Source of the DNA: Gemmatimonadota bacterium
GTDB taxonomy: Bacteria > Gemmatimonadota > Gemmatimonadetes > Gemmatimonadales > Gemmatimonadaceae
Direction: 5' to 3'
Assembly (NCBI GenBank): GCA_018969225.1
Contig: JAGWYS010000012.1
Location: forward strand, 1-33,639
DNA length: 33,639 nucleotides
The notes beneath the pieces were generated by a model. The model saw nothing but the letters and a program-made list of their open reading frames with translations, was not told the origin of the DNA and did no database searches. How positions within the stretch are numbered: position 1 is the stretch's first letter; the number at the start of each line of letters is the position of its first letter. The position numbers were made by a program, and so were the translations under genes. Shown one piece after another: positions 24,219 through 33,149 of this stretch.

Positions 24219-26593
24219 CCGTCGCCCCGCCGCGGCATCGCCGCCTGCGCGGCAGCCTGCGCGCGCTGGAACCCCGTCTCCAGCTGCCCCTTCGCGGAGC
24301 GATACTGGGGGGGCCAGGCGATGGCCGTGAAGCCGATGCGCGCCGCCTCGGTGAGCGTCCACGCCGGGTTGGCCAGGTGCGGGCGCGCCACCGCGCACAG
24401 GTCGGCGCGCCCCGCGGCGATGATGCTGTTGACGTGGTCGGCCTCGCTGATCGCCCCCACCGCAATGGTGGCGATCCCCGCCTCCTGCCGAACGCGGTCG
24501 GAAAAGGGCGTCTGGAACATCCGCCCGTACACCGGCTGCTCCTCCTTGCTCACCTGTCCCGACGAGCAGTCGATGAGGTCGGCCCCCGCCGCCTTGAAGG
24601 CGCGCGCGATCGCCACCGCGTCGTCAGGGGTGATCCCCCCGGGGACCCAGTCGTGCGCCGAGATGCGGACCGAGATGGGACGGTCCTCGGGCCACGCCGC
24701 GCGCACCGCCGCGAACACCTCCAGCGGGTAGCGCAGCCGCCCCGCCAGGTCGCCGCCGTACGCGTCGTCGCGCCGGTTGGTGAGCGGCGAGATGAAGCTG
24801 GAGAGCAGGTACCCGTGCGCGGCGTGAAGCTCCAGCCAGTCCACGCCGATGGCGGCGGCGGCGCGCGTGGCGGCCACGAACTGCGCGGACACGCGGTCCA
24901 TGTCCGCGCGCGTCATCGCCTGCGACCACTGGCTCACCCCCGTGAGGTACTGCTGCGGCGACGCCGACAGCAGCGGCCAGTTCCCCTCGGCCAGCGGCTG
25001 GTCGATTCCCTCCCACGCCCGCCGCGTGGACCCCTTGGCGCCGGCGTGCCCCAGCTGCATCCCGAACTTCGCGTCACTGTGGGCGTGCACGAACTCCACC
25101 ACGCGGCGCCACGCCTCCGCCTGCCGCTCCGTGTACAGCCCCGGGCACCCGGGGGTGATGCGCCCCTCCGGGCTCACGCACGTCATCTCCGCGAACACCA
25201 GCCCCGCGCCCCCCATGGCGCGGGCGCCCAGGTGCACCAGGTGGTAGTCCCCCACCACGCCGTCGGTGGCGGAGTACTGCGCCATGGGGGACACCACCAC
25301 GCGGTTCTTCAGCGTGACGCCGCGCGCGGTGAAGGGGGTGAACATCGGGGGCGGCGCCTTGCGCCCCGGGGGCACCGTCACCCCCGCCCGCGCCGCGAAC
25401 CACGCCTCGTACCCCTCCAGCCACGCCGCGTCGCGCAGCCGCAGGTTCTCGTGGCTGATCCGCTGGCTGCGCGTGAGCATGGAGTACATGAACTGCGGCG
25501 GCGGCAGCTGGTCGCAGTAGCGCGCGCCGCACGCCTCGAACCACTCCATCGCGTTCCACGCCGCGTTCTGCAGTCGCAGCACGTCCACCCGGCGCCGCTC
25601 CTGGTAGCGGTCCAGCAGGGCGGGGAGGTCGGGGGGCGCCGCCCCCGCCTCGCGGAAGAGGGCGGCCAGCTCAATGGCGTCCTCGATGGCCAGCTTGGTC
25701 CCCGAGCCGATGGCGAAGTGCGCCGTGTGCACCGCGTCGCCCATGAGCACCACGTGGCTGCGGCCGTTGAAGTGGTGCCACTGCCGGCAGGTGACCCGCT
25801 GGAAGTTGAGCCACGCCGAGCCGCGCAGGTGGCGCGCGTTGGTCATCAGCCGCGCCCCGTCCAGGTGCCGCGCGAAGAGCCGCTCGCAGAAGGCGATCGA
25901 TTCCTCCTGCGTGGCGCCATCCAGCCCGTGCGCCCGCCACGTGTCCTCCGGACACTCCACGATGAAGGTGGAGGTGTCCGGGTCGAACTGGTACACGTGC
26001 GCCTGGAACCATCCGTGCCCGGTCTTCTCGAACACGAAGGTGAAGGCGTCGTACCGCTTGTGCGTCCCCAGCCAGATGTACCGGTTGGGGCGCGTGGCGA
26101 TGTCCGGCTGGAACACCTCGGCCAGCCGCGTGCGCACGCGCGAGTTGATGCCGTCGCTGGCCACCACCAGGTCGGCGTCAGGGAAGTCCAGGTCGGAGTC
26201 GGCCTCCGCCTCGAACCGCAGCGTCACCCCCAGCGCCTCGCATCGCGCCTGGAGGATGTTCAGCAGCACCTTCCGCCCGATGCCGATGAAGCCGTGCCCG
26301 CCGGAGCGGATCGTCTCGCCCTGGAATTCCAGGACGATGTCGTCCCAATGGTTGAAGGCGGCCGCGATCGCCTCGGCGGACTCGGGGTCCTCGCGGCGCA
26401 TGTTCTCCATGGTCTGGTCGGAGAACACGACCCCCCACCCGAAGGTGTCGTAGGGCTTGTTCCGCTCCACGACCGTGATGTCGTGGCGGGGGTCCAGCCG
26501 CTTCATCAGCAGGGCGAAGTACAGCCCGGCGGGGCCGCCGCCGACGCAGACGATGCGGAGGGGGGCGGCCGGGGGCGGCGCGGTGGGGCTCAT
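24215..26593 (-). CDS. abmA: Fused flavin monooxygenase/old-yellow-enzyme: 2-aminobenzoyl-CoA monooxygenase/reductase
   Basis: This 792-aa two-domain flavoprotein is the first gene of the operon. The N-terminal half (about 1-400) is a class A FAD monooxygenase, with FAD motif GGGPAGL (18-24), the [16 protein letters not shown] segment typical of salicylyl-CoA/aminobenzoyl-CoA hydroxylases, and [18 protein letters not shown] near 285. The C-terminal half (about 420-775) is an FMN old-yellow-enzyme-like reductase, with [30 protein letters not shown] and [14 protein letters not shown]. The fusion matches 2-aminobenzoyl-CoA monooxygenase/reductase, which hydroxylates and reduces the ring in one protein. 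The database name often given to such fusions is salicylyl-CoA 5-hydroxylase/oxidoreductase, the main alternative. Confidence 0.85.
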   Translation of the reverse strand: MSPTAPPPAAPLRIVCVGGGPAGLYFALLMKRLDPRHDITVVERNKPYDTFGWGVVFSDQTMENMRREDPESAEAIAAAFNHWDDIVLEFQGETIRSGGHGFIGIGRKVLLNILQARCEALGVTLRFEAEADSDLDFPDADLVVASDGINSRVRTRLAEVFQPDIATRPNRYIWLGTHKRYDAFTFVFEKTGHGWFQAHVYQFDPDTSTFIVECPEDTWRAHGLDGATQEESIAFCERLFARHLDGARLMTNARHLRGSAWLNFQRVTCRQWHHFNGRSHVVLMGDAVHTAHFAIGSGTKLAIEDAIELAALFREAGAAPPDLPALLDRYQERRRVDVLRLQNAAWNAMEWFEACGARYCDQLPPPQFMYSMLTRSQRISHENLRLRDAAWLEGYEAWFAARAGVTVPPGRKAPPPMFTPFTARGVTLKNRVVVSPMAQYSATDGVVGDYHLVHLGARAMGGAGLVFAEMTCVSPEGRITPGCPGLYTERQAEAWRRVVEFVHAHSDAKFGMQLGHAGAKGSTRRAWEGIDQPLAEGNWPLLSASPQQYLTGVSQWSQAMTRADMDRVSAQFVAATRAAAAIGVDWLELHAAHGYLLSSFISPLTNRRDDAYGGDLAGRLRYPLEVFAAVRAAWPEDRPISVRISAHDWVPGGITPDDAVAIARAFKAAGADLIDCSSGQVSKEEQPVYGRMFQTPFSDRVRQEAGIATIAVGAISEADHVNSIIAAGRADLCAVARPHLANPAWTLTEAARIGFTAIAWPPQYRSAKGQLETGFQRAQAAAQAAMPRRGDG

Positions 26594-26601
26594 GCGCCGA
26601 T

Positions 26602-26630
26602 ACTTTACGACTCAACCATTCCCGGGGCAA
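26602..26630 (-). promoter_or_regulatory. Sigma-70-like promoter of the aminobenzoate operon
   Basis: On the minus strand TTGCCC (26630-26625) is followed after 17 nt by TAAAGT (26607-26602), each 4/6 to consensus with ideal spacing. Transcription would start within about 2 nt of the ATG at 26593, so the first gene is probably translated from a leaderless mRNA. I could not pick out a clear MarR palindrome here. Confidence 0.55.
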
Positions 26631-26690
26631 TGGCGTCGGCACGGGGCACGCCGATCCCCCCGCGTGCGCCCGCGCCGAGGGGTGAAGGCG

Positions 26691-27749
26691 TCAGGGGGCG
26701 ATGCCGCCGTCCGCCCCGTCGGTGGCGCCCGCCAGCCGCCCCGCCAGGAACTCCACTGCCCGCCACTCGGCGTAGTAGAACGCGCGCCATGGCCAGCGCC
26801 CCGACGTGAACCCCACGTGCCCCCCCCGCTCGGGGAACTCCACCTCCACCGCCCGGTTGCCGTTCACCGACTGCCGCACCTCGTCCAGCACCACGGCCGG
26901 GATGAACGGGTCGTCCACGGCGTTCAGCAGCAGCAGCGGCCGCCGCACCCCCCGCAGCCGCGGAAGCGAACTCGCCTTGGCGTAGTAGTCGGCGGCGTCG
27001 CGGAAGCCGTGCACGGGCGCGGTGAACAGGTCGTCAAACTCCCACAGCGTCCGGGCGTACCGCACGCGCGCCATGGGGAGCAGCTCTGGGTGGCGGGCAA
27101 CCTTGGCCAACGCCTTGGGCACCAGCGACTTGAGGAACGCCCGCTCGTACACCGCGCCAAAGCCGCGCCCGATGTGCCGCGACGCCCGCGCCAGGTCATA
27201 CGGCACCGACACCGCCACCCCCCCCACCACCGCGGCGGGCAGCCGTTCCCCCTGCTCGCCAAAGAGCTTGCACAGCACGTTTCCCCCCAGCGACACCCCC
27301 ACCATCCCCACCGGGGCGCCGGGGTACTCCGTGGTGATCCGCTCCAGGACGAACAGCGGGTCCCCCGTCTCCCCCGAGTGGTAGCTGCGCGGCAGGCGGT
27401 TGAGCTCCGACCCGCAGCTGCGGAACAGCAGCAGGTCGGCTCCCCACCCCCGCCGCTGCGCCTCGCGGAACAGCGCCCGGGCGTAGTGGGAGTGCGTCCC
27501 CCCCTCCAGCCCGTGCAGCAGCAGCAGCCGCGGCGCCTCGGGGGTGGGAGCGGCCAGCCGCGCCACCTCCAGGAAGTCTCCGTCGGGGGTGTCCCACCGC
27601 TCCAGCGACACCGGCAGGTCGGTGAGCAACGACGGCTCCCGTCGCCCCAGCCGCCCCCAGAGGGTGGCGGTGTGGCGGTCCGGGAGCCACCAGGCGGGGC
27701 GGTAGGCGGAGCGGGAAACGGGGCGGGTGGTCGGGCGGGTCGAAAGCAT
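26691..27749 (-). CDS. YheT-family alpha/beta-fold hydrolase
   Basis: This alpha/beta hydrolase is of the YheT/ABHD1-3 type, 352 aa. HGLEGGTHSHY (79-89) is the oxyanion segment, GVSLGGN carries the nucleophile Ser153, NAVDDPF the acid (Asp279/280) and GGHVGF the His311. The N-terminus (WWLPDRHTATLWGRL) also fits the family's PxWLPGxHxQT-like motif. The function of YheT is not settled; esterase or lipase activity is likely. The stop lies 97 nt before the aminobenzoate operon on the same strand, but that operon has its own promoter. It is divergent from the next gene with only 17 nt between the start codons. Confidence 0.88.
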   Translation of the reverse strand: MLSTRPTTRPVSRSAYRPAWWLPDRHTATLWGRLGRREPSLLTDLPVSLERWDTPDGDFLEVARLAAPTPEAPRLLLLHGLEGGTHSHYARALFREAQRRGWGADLLLFRSCGSELNRLPRSYHSGETGDPLFVLERITTEYPGAPVGMVGVSLGGNVLCKLFGEQGERLPAAVVGGVAVSVPYDLARASRHIGRGFGAVYERAFLKSLVPKALAKVARHPELLPMARVRYARTLWEFDDLFTAPVHGFRDAADYYAKASSLPRLRGVRRPLLLLNAVDDPFIPAVVLDEVRQSVNGNRAVEVEFPERGGHVGFTSGRWPWRAFYYAEWRAVEFLAGRLAGATDGADGGIAP

Positions 27750-27754
27750 CGTGC

Positions 27755-27760
27755 TAACCT
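27755..27760 (+). promoter_or_regulatory. Putative -10 element (TAACCT) in a 17-nt divergent gap
   Basis: TAACCT (TANNNT) ends exactly 6 nt before the ATG at 27767. The promoter lies between two start codons only 17 nt apart, so its -35 region would be inside the 5' coding part of the divergent YheT gene. Confidence 0.4.
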
Positions 27761-27766
27761 TGGATC

Positions 27767-28114
27767 ATGTCCCATGCCAAGGAACTGGCGTTCCATTTTG
27801 TGCCCATGGCTGCCGCCGGGGTGGGGGCCGCGCTGCTGGTGCTGACCGTGGCGCACGCCCTGCTGCGCACCTTCCTGGAGTCCCGAGGGGTGCACCCCTG
27901 GACGTTGCGCGACACCGTGGGAGCCTCCCCGGTGCTGCTGCTGGGGGCCCTGCTGCTGGGCGGCGGCGGCGGGCTGCTGCTCCCCGCCGGGCACGGCGCC
28001 CCCGGGGCGGGGTGCGCAATGCCGCAGGGGGCGATACTCTTGGCGCTGGCGCTGGCCGCCCTCGGCGGGGTGGCCCTGCGGCTGGGGCTGCTGGCCCTGC
28101 GCAAGCTCACCTGA
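27767..28114 (+). CDS. Small integral membrane protein of unknown function
   Basis: I do not recognise this 115-aa protein. It has three hydrophobic segments: about 12-33, 54-72 (ending in a Gly/Leu-rich stretch) and 87-110, with a Cys-containing loop (GAGCAMPQG, near 80-88). The C-terminus is basic (LRKLT). The start at ATG 27767 has a TANNNT hexamer 6 nt upstream and no Shine-Dalgarno. The next gene, a secondary transporter, follows after 59 nt on the same strand; a shared role is possible but unsupported. Confidence 0.6.
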   Translation: MSHAKELAFHFVPMAAAGVGAALLVLTVAHALLRTFLESRGVHPWTLRDTVGASPVLLLGALLLGGGGGLLLPAGHGAPGAGCAMPQGAILLALALAALGGVALRLGLLALRKLT

Positions 28115-28173
28115 CCCCTGCCGCGTGCCCCCGGGGCGCGCGCCCCTCGCCGTCCCCTTCCGACTCCGCCGCC

Positions 28174-29448
28174 ATGCTTGCACGCCTCGCCCGCAACCTC
28201 ACGGTCCAGGTCCTCGTGGCCGTGACCCTTGGCGTCCTCCTCGGCGTGGCCCGCCCCGAGACGGCCAAGGGGCTCAAGGTGCTGGGGGACACCTTCATCA
28301 ACCTGGTCAAGATGGTCATCACCCCGGTGATCTTCCTGACCATCGTGCACGGCATCGCCAGCATGGCCGACCTCCGCAAGCTGGGGCGGGTGGGCGGCAA
28401 GGCGCTCCTCTACTTCGAGGTGGTCTCCACCTTCGCGCTTGGCATCGGGCTGGTCATCGTGAACCTGACCCAGCCGGGGAAGGGGCTCGACCTCGCCGCG
28501 CTCCCCACGGGAGACGTGAGCAAGTACACCGCCGCCGGCCAGTCGCAGGGGATGCTGGAGTTCCTGCTGCACATCGTCCCCAGCAACATCGTGGCCGCCT
28601 TCGCGGGGGGCGAGCTGCTCCCGGTGGTGTTCTTTTCGGTGCTCTTCGGCGTGGCGCTCACCGCGGTGGGGGACGCCGGGCGCGACGTGGTGGACCTGCT
28701 CCTCAAGCTGCAGGTGGTGTTCTTCCGCGTGGTGAAGATGGTGATGGTGGTGGCCCCCATCGGCGCCTTCGGCGCGATGGCCTACACCGTGGGGAACTTC
28801 GGCCTCAGGACGCTGCTGCCGCTGGGGCGGCTGATGCTGGACGTGTACGCGACGATGGCGGTGTTCATCTTCGTGGTGCTGGGCGCCATCTGCCGGCTGT
28901 ACGGCTTCCGCCTGCTGCGCTTCCTCCGCTTCATCAAGGAGGAGATCCTGCTGGTGCTGGGCACCAGCAGCAGCGAGGCGGCGCTGCCGCGGATGATCGA
29001 GAAGCTGGAGCAGTACGGCTGCGCCCGCCCGGTGGTGGGGCTGGTGATCCCCACGGGCTACTCGTTCAACCTGGACGGCACCAGCATCTACCTCAGCATG
29101 GCCGCCATGTTCATCGCGCAGGTGTACGGCATCACCCTCTCGGTGGGCGACCAGCTGGCGCTGCTGGGGGTGCTCATGCTCACCAGCAAGGGCGCCGCCG
29201 GCGTCACCGGCTCGGGGTTCATCGTGCTGGCCAGCACCCTGGCCGCCACCCGCACGGTCCCCCTCGAAGGGGTGGCGCTGCTCCTCGGCATCGACCGCTT
29301 CATGTCCGAGGCGCGCGCCATCACCAACGTGATCGGCAACGGCGTGGCCACGCTGGTGGTGGCGCGCAGCGAGGGGGCCTTTGACGACGCGCAGTGCGCC
29401 GAGGCGGAGGCGGCGGCGGGGCTGGCGCCCATGCCCGTGACGGCCTGA
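28174..29448 (+). CDS. Dicarboxylate/glutamate:cation symporter (DAACS/DctA-like)
   Basis: This inner-membrane secondary transporter (424 aa) imports C4-dicarboxylates or glutamate/aspartate with Na+ or H+. The hairpin-1 motif TSSSEAALPR, the TM7 motif PTGYSFNLDGTSIY and the hairpin-2 TSKGAAGVTGSGFIVLA are all present, as is the VKMVITPVIF segment of TM3. TSSSEAALPR with the PTGYSFNLDG region is more like DctA than GltP, but I cannot decide the substrate. No Shine-Dalgarno; the ATG at 28174 is preceded by a C/T-rich stretch (CCTTCCGACTCCGCCGCC). Confidence 0.9.
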   Translation: MLARLARNLTVQVLVAVTLGVLLGVARPETAKGLKVLGDTFINLVKMVITPVIFLTIVHGIASMADLRKLGRVGGKALLYFEVVSTFALGIGLVIVNLTQPGKGLDLAALPTGDVSKYTAAGQSQGMLEFLLHIVPSNIVAAFAGGELLPVVFFSVLFGVALTAVGDAGRDVVDLLLKLQVVFFRVVKMVMVVAPIGAFGAMAYTVGNFGLRTLLPLGRLMLDVYATMAVFIFVVLGAICRLYGFRLLRFLRFIKEEILLVLGTSSSEAALPRMIEKLEQYGCARPVVGLVIPTGYSFNLDGTSIYLSMAAMFIAQVYGITLSVGDQLALLGVLMLTSKGAAGVTGSGFIVLASTLAATRTVPLEGVALLLGIDRFMSEARAITNVIGNGVATLVVARSEGAFDDAQCAEAEAAAGLAPMPVTA

Positions 29449-29458
29449 GGCGGGCGCG

Positions 29459-29833
29459 ATGAGCACGACCGGCATCCGGCCGCAGGTCTTCGGCACGAAG
29501 AAGAGCGCCGACACGCGCAAGGCGCAGCGCTTCTTCGCGGAGCGCCGCGTGCCGGTGCACTTCGTGGACCTCGCCGAGAAGGCGGCGTCTCCCGGCGAGC
29601 TGCGCCGCTTCGCGCAGAAGCACGGCGTGCAGGCGCTCATCGACCGCGAGGGGAAGCGCTTCGCCGAGCTGGGGCTGCGCACCGCGATGTACGGCGACGA
29701 GCGGTGGCTGGCGATCCTTGCCGACGAGCCGCTGCTGCTGCGGCAGCCGCTGGTGCGCATCGGCAACTACGTGGGGATCGGCGTGGACGAGGCGGCGTGG
29801 AAGGAGGCGTTGGCCGGGGCGCCCAAGGGGTGA
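29459..29833 (+). CDS. ArsC/Spx-like thioredoxin-fold protein lacking the catalytic Cys
   Basis: This 124-aa protein has the ArsC/YffB/Spx fold. The N-terminal pattern VFGTKKSADTRKAQRFF aligns with the usual YGxxxCxTxRKA, so the redox Cys is replaced by Ser16, while Thr19, Arg20 and Lys21 are kept. There is no other Cys in the protein. It ends with PLVRIGNYVGIGVDEAAWKE, like the PLV/I...GFxEEEW end of ArsC-family proteins. It cannot be an ordinary arsenate reductase. It may bind a partner, as Spx binds RNA polymerase, or use glutathione without a Cys. GAGG lies 10 nt upstream, and the stop overlaps the next start (GTGA). Confidence 0.8.
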   Translation: MSTTGIRPQVFGTKKSADTRKAQRFFAERRVPVHFVDLAEKAASPGELRRFAQKHGVQALIDREGKRFAELGLRTAMYGDERWLAILADEPLLLRQPLVRIGNYVGIGVDEAAWKEALAGAPKG

Positions 29834-31149
29834 GCCGTCCCCCGCTGTTCCACCGCCTGGTCCGGTGGGTGTCCCGCCGGTGCCTGCGGTGGTACTACCG
29901 CGAGCGGACGATCCTGGGGCGCGAACGGATCCCCGCCACCGGGCCGGTGCTGCTGATCGGCAACCACCCCAACGACCTCCCCGACGTGCTGCTGGGGTAC
30001 GCCACCACGAAGCGCCCGCTCCGCTACGTGGCCACCATCTCCGCCGCCTCCAACCCGGTGGCGCGGTGGGTGTATCGCGGGCTGGGGGTGGTGCCGGTGG
30101 CGCGCGTGCGCGATGCCCGCAAGATGCGCGCGCAGGGGATCGACCTCGCCGCCCTCAACCGCGAGGCGGCGCGCGCGCTGCACGACGCGCTGGCCGCGGG
30201 CGACGCGGTGGGGGTGTTCCCCGAGGGCGGGGTGGCCGACACGCCGGAGATCGGTGCGCTGCGCACGGGCGTGGCGCGCATGGTCCTCGACGCCGCCGAT
30301 GCGGGCGCGGTGGACGACCTCACCATCGTCCCCTTCGGCGTGCAGTACGAGGCGCCCCGCACCTGGGGGAGCGACGTGCTGGTGGCGGTGGGGGAACCGT
30401 GGACGCTGGCCGCGTGGCGCGCCGAGCTTGTGGCCGCGGGCGGCACCCCCACGCCGGCGGCGCTGGCCGACCGGATGCGCGCCTCGCTGCGCACGGTGAC
30501 ACGCAACAGCGCCACCTGGGACGAGTCGGCGCTTCGCGACACGCTGGTGGCCGCGGCTGCCGCGACCACGGCCCCGCCGGGCATGCTGCACGCCGTGGCC
30601 GCCGAACTGGCCCGCGGCGCGTGGCCGACATCCCCCGCTGATCCCTCGGCGGAGGAGCCGCTGCGCCGCGCGGCGCTGGTGACGCGGGCCGGGGGGATCG
30701 CCACCAGCGCGCGCGACCACGCCCGGCTGCTGCACGCCAACGGGATCGCCGCGGACGCCGCGCTCGCGCCCTGGTGGCGGATCGTCCTCTGGACCCCGGT
30801 GGCGCTGGCCGGGTGGCTCATCCACGCCCCGCTGTTCCGCCTGGTGGCGGTCATTGCGGAGCGCGGGAAGACCTGCCGCACCGACCATGTCATCCGGCGC
30901 TTCGTGCCGGGGGTGTACGTGGTGGTGGGGTGGTACCTGCTCATTGGCGTCGCGCTGCTGGTGGGCGCCGACGAGGCCGGCGTGGAGCCACTGTGGGGGG
31001 TGCCCGTGGTCCTGGCCCTTCCGCGGATGGGCGACGCCGCGGTGGCGTGGCGGGCGTGGGTGAAGGGGCGGGTGCTTGCCCGGCGTCTGCGGGGAAATGA
31101 ACTGCCCGGGGGTGAGGCGGCAGTCGCTAGCTTTCAGGGATGTCCCTGA
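29830..31149 (+). CDS. PlsC-like glycerolipid acyltransferase with C-terminal membrane domain
   Basis: This protein (439 aa) has an N-terminal PlsC/LPLAT acyltransferase domain: IGNHPNDLPDVLL contains His and Asp in the HxxxxxD spacing seen in GPAT-like relatives, and VFPEGGVADTPE is the acceptor-phosphate motif. The C-terminal half has hydrophobic segments (about 318-335 and 361-378), so it is membrane-bound. The start is GTG 29830, overlapping the ArsC-like stop by 4 nt. The protein probably acylates glycerol-3-phosphate or lysophosphatidate; the exact step is uncertain. Its last 10 nt overlap the ABC-F gene. Confidence 0.82.
   Translation: MSRPPLFHRLVRWVSRRCLRWYYRERTILGRERIPATGPVLLIGNHPNDLPDVLLGYATTKRPLRYVATISAASNPVARWVYRGLGVVPVARVRDARKMRAQGIDLAALNREAARALHDALAAGDAVGVFPEGGVADTPEIGALRTGVARMVLDAADAGAVDDLTIVPFGVQYEAPRTWGSDVLVAVGEPWTLAAWRAELVAAGGTPTPAALADRMRASLRTVTRNSATWDESALRDTLVAAAAATTAPPGMLHAVAAELARGAWPTSPADPSAEEPLRRAALVTRAGGIATSARDHARLLHANGIAADAALAPWWRIVLWTPVALAGWLIHAPLFRLVAVIAERGKTCRTDHVIRRFVPGVYVVVGWYLLIGVALLVGADEAGVEPLWGVPVVLALPRMGDAAVAWRAWVKGRVLARRLRGNELPGGEAAVASFQGCP
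31128..31133 (+). promoter_or_regulatory. Putative -10 element (TAGCTT) inside the acyltransferase gene
   Basis: TAGCTT (TANNNT) ends exactly 6 nt before the ATG at 31140 and lies within the last codons of the upstream acyltransferase gene. The AGGG just before the ATG is too close to act as a normal ribosome-binding site. It would allow separate leaderless expression of the ABC-F gene. Confidence 0.4.
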
Positions 31150-33140
31150 TCTCCCTTGGCGGGGTTGGTGTCGAGTTCGGCGCCACCGAAATCTTCCGTG
31201 ACATCACCGTCACCATCGCCCCGGGGGACCGGTGGGCGGTGGTGGGGCGCAACGGCACTGGCAAGACCACGCTGGTCAAGCTCCTCACCGGCGCGCTGGC
31301 GCCGTCGCGCGGGTCGGTGGCGCGGATGCCCGGGCTGCGCATTGCGCTCATGGACCAGCACCGCACCTTCCCCGACGGGATGTCGCTGTGGGAGGTGGTG
31401 GCCGACGCCTTCGGCGACCTGCGCCGGCTGGAGCGGTCGCTGGCCGAGCAGGCCGCCAACCTCGAGCATGACCATGCCGAGGCGGCGATGGAGCGCTACG
31501 GCCGCGACCTGGAGCGGTTCGAGCGCGAGGGGGGGTACCAGATGGCCGCGCGGGTGGACGCCGTCCTCATGGGGGTGGGGTTCGATCCCGAGGCGGCGCG
31601 CGCCACCGCCATTGGCACCCTCAGCGGCGGCGAGCGCGGGCGCGTGGCGCTGGCGCGGCAGCTGGCCACCCCCGCCGACCTCCTGGTCCTCGACGAGCCC
31701 ACCAACCACCTCGACCTGGCCACCACCGCGTGGCTGGAGCAGCACCTGCGCGAGTCCGACCGCACGGTGCTGTGCATCAGCCACGACCGCGCCTTCCTGG
31801 ATGCGATGGCCGACCACGTGCTGCACTTCGAGGGCGGCACGGCGTTCGCCTACGCCGGCGGGTACGCGTCGTTCGTGGTGCAGCGCGAGGAGCGGCGGCT
31901 CACGCAGCAGCGGCAGTTCGACCAGCAGCAGCGGAAGATCGCCGCCGAGCAGGACTACATCGCGCGCAACATCGCCGGGCAGAACACCGCGCAGGCCCAG
32001 GGGCGCCGCAAGCGGCTGGAGCGGATGCCGCGCCTGTCGGCGCCCATCGGCGCCGACGCCGTCATGGCGCTGCGCCTCGACGCGGGGACTCGCAGCGGCG
32101 ACCGCGTGATCGAGGCCCGCGCCGCCACCGTGGGGGTGCCGCCGCACGAGGGGCAACGCGACGGCGACCGCGGCGACTGGCGCGTGCTGGTGCGCGACGT
32201 GACGGTGGTGCTGGACCGCGGCGAGACCGTGGCGCTGGTGGGTCCCAACGGCGCGGGGAAGAGCACCCTCATCAAGACGCTGCTGGGGGAGCACCCGCCG
32301 CTGGCCGGCGAGGTGCGCGTGGGGCCCAGCACCACGGTGGCCTACTACCGGCAGGACCTGCGGCACCTGCCGCTGGAGCTGGCCATCTACGACGCCATCG
32401 CCGACCAGCGGCCGCTGTGGGAGCGCCGGATGGTGCAGGGGCACCTGGGGCGATTCGGCTTCTCCGGCGACGAGGTGCAGCGCACCATCGGCACGCTGTC
32501 CGGCGGCGAGCGCGCCCGCGTGGCCATGGCGCTGCTCACCCTCAGCACCAACAACCTGCTCATCCTGGACGAGCCCACCAACCACCTCGACGTGGAGAGC
32601 ATCGAGGCGCTCGAGGACGCCATCGAGGGGTACGAGGGGAGCGTGCTGCTGGTGAGCCACGATCGCGCCGTGCTGCGCGGGCTGGCCACGCAGGTGTGGG
32701 AGCTGCGCGACGGGGCGCTGCATGTGTTCCCGGGGTCCTTCGTGGAGTGGGAGGCGTGGCGCGCCGAGCACGCCGCGCGCGCGGCCGCGCAGGCCGAGGG
32801 GGACCGGCAGGCGCGCGCGCGGGCGAACGAGAAGGCGAGGGAGAAGGCGCGCGACAGGGAGCGGGAGCGTGACGCGTCGGCCGGTGGCGGCGACCGCAAG
32901 GCCGCCGTCAAGCGGGCGCGCAAGGCGCTGCAGGAGGCGGAGGCGCGCGTGCAGCTGCTGGAGGCGGAGGTGGCCGCGCTCACGGCGCGCCTGGACGACG
33001 GCACGCTGTACGACACCCCCGCCGGCGTGGAGAAGGCCGCCCGCTGGGGGCGCGAGCTGGACGAGGCCCGCGAGGCGCTGGATGCGGCGATGGCCGATTG
33101 GGCCGCCGCCGGTGAAACCCTGGAGCGCCTGGAGGGGTAG
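31140..33140 (+). CDS. ABC-F family ATPase (Uup-like, ribosome-associated)
   Basis: This soluble ABC-F protein (666 aa) has two nucleotide-binding domains and no membrane domain. Site 1: GRNGTGKTT (36-44), LSGGERGRVALAR, LLVLDEPTNHLDL. Site 2: GPNGAGKST, LSGGERARVAMAL, LLILDEPTNHLDV. The inter-domain linker (about 240-300, RRLTQQRQFDQQQRKIAAEQ) is the ribosomal P-site tRNA-interaction motif region. A charged C-terminal extension (about 555-666) is predicted coiled coil as in Uup. ABC-F proteins act on stalled ribosomes or confer ribosome-antibiotic resistance; the Uup-like C-terminus favours a housekeeping role. Confidence 0.92.
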   Translation: MSLISLGGVGVEFGATEIFRDITVTIAPGDRWAVVGRNGTGKTTLVKLLTGALAPSRGSVARMPGLRIALMDQHRTFPDGMSLWEVVADAFGDLRRLERSLAEQAANLEHDHAEAAMERYGRDLERFEREGGYQMAARVDAVLMGVGFDPEAARATAIGTLSGGERGRVALARQLATPADLLVLDEPTNHLDLATTAWLEQHLRESDRTVLCISHDRAFLDAMADHVLHFEGGTAFAYAGGYASFVVQREERRLTQQRQFDQQQRKIAAEQDYIARNIAGQNTAQAQGRRKRLERMPRLSAPIGADAVMALRLDAGTRSGDRVIEARAATVGVPPHEGQRDGDRGDWRVLVRDVTVVLDRGETVALVGPNGAGKSTLIKTLLGEHPPLAGEVRVGPSTTVAYYRQDLRHLPLELAIYDAIADQRPLWERRMVQGHLGRFGFSGDEVQRTIGTLSGGERARVAMALLTLSTNNLLILDEPTNHLDVESIEALEDAIEGYEGSVLLVSHDRAVLRGLATQVWELRDGALHVFPGSFVEWEAWRAEHAARAAAQAEGDRQARARANEKAREKARDRERERDASAGGGDRKAAVKRARKALQEAEARVQLLEAEVAALTARLDDGTLYDTPAGVEKAARWGRELDEAREALDAAMADWAAAGETLERLEG

Positions 33141-33149
33141 GCCTTGCGC

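Noticed and set aside
27754-29766. 670-aa minus-strand frame over the transporter
   Set aside because: No recognisable domain; the plus strand encodes a membrane protein with all three family motifs.
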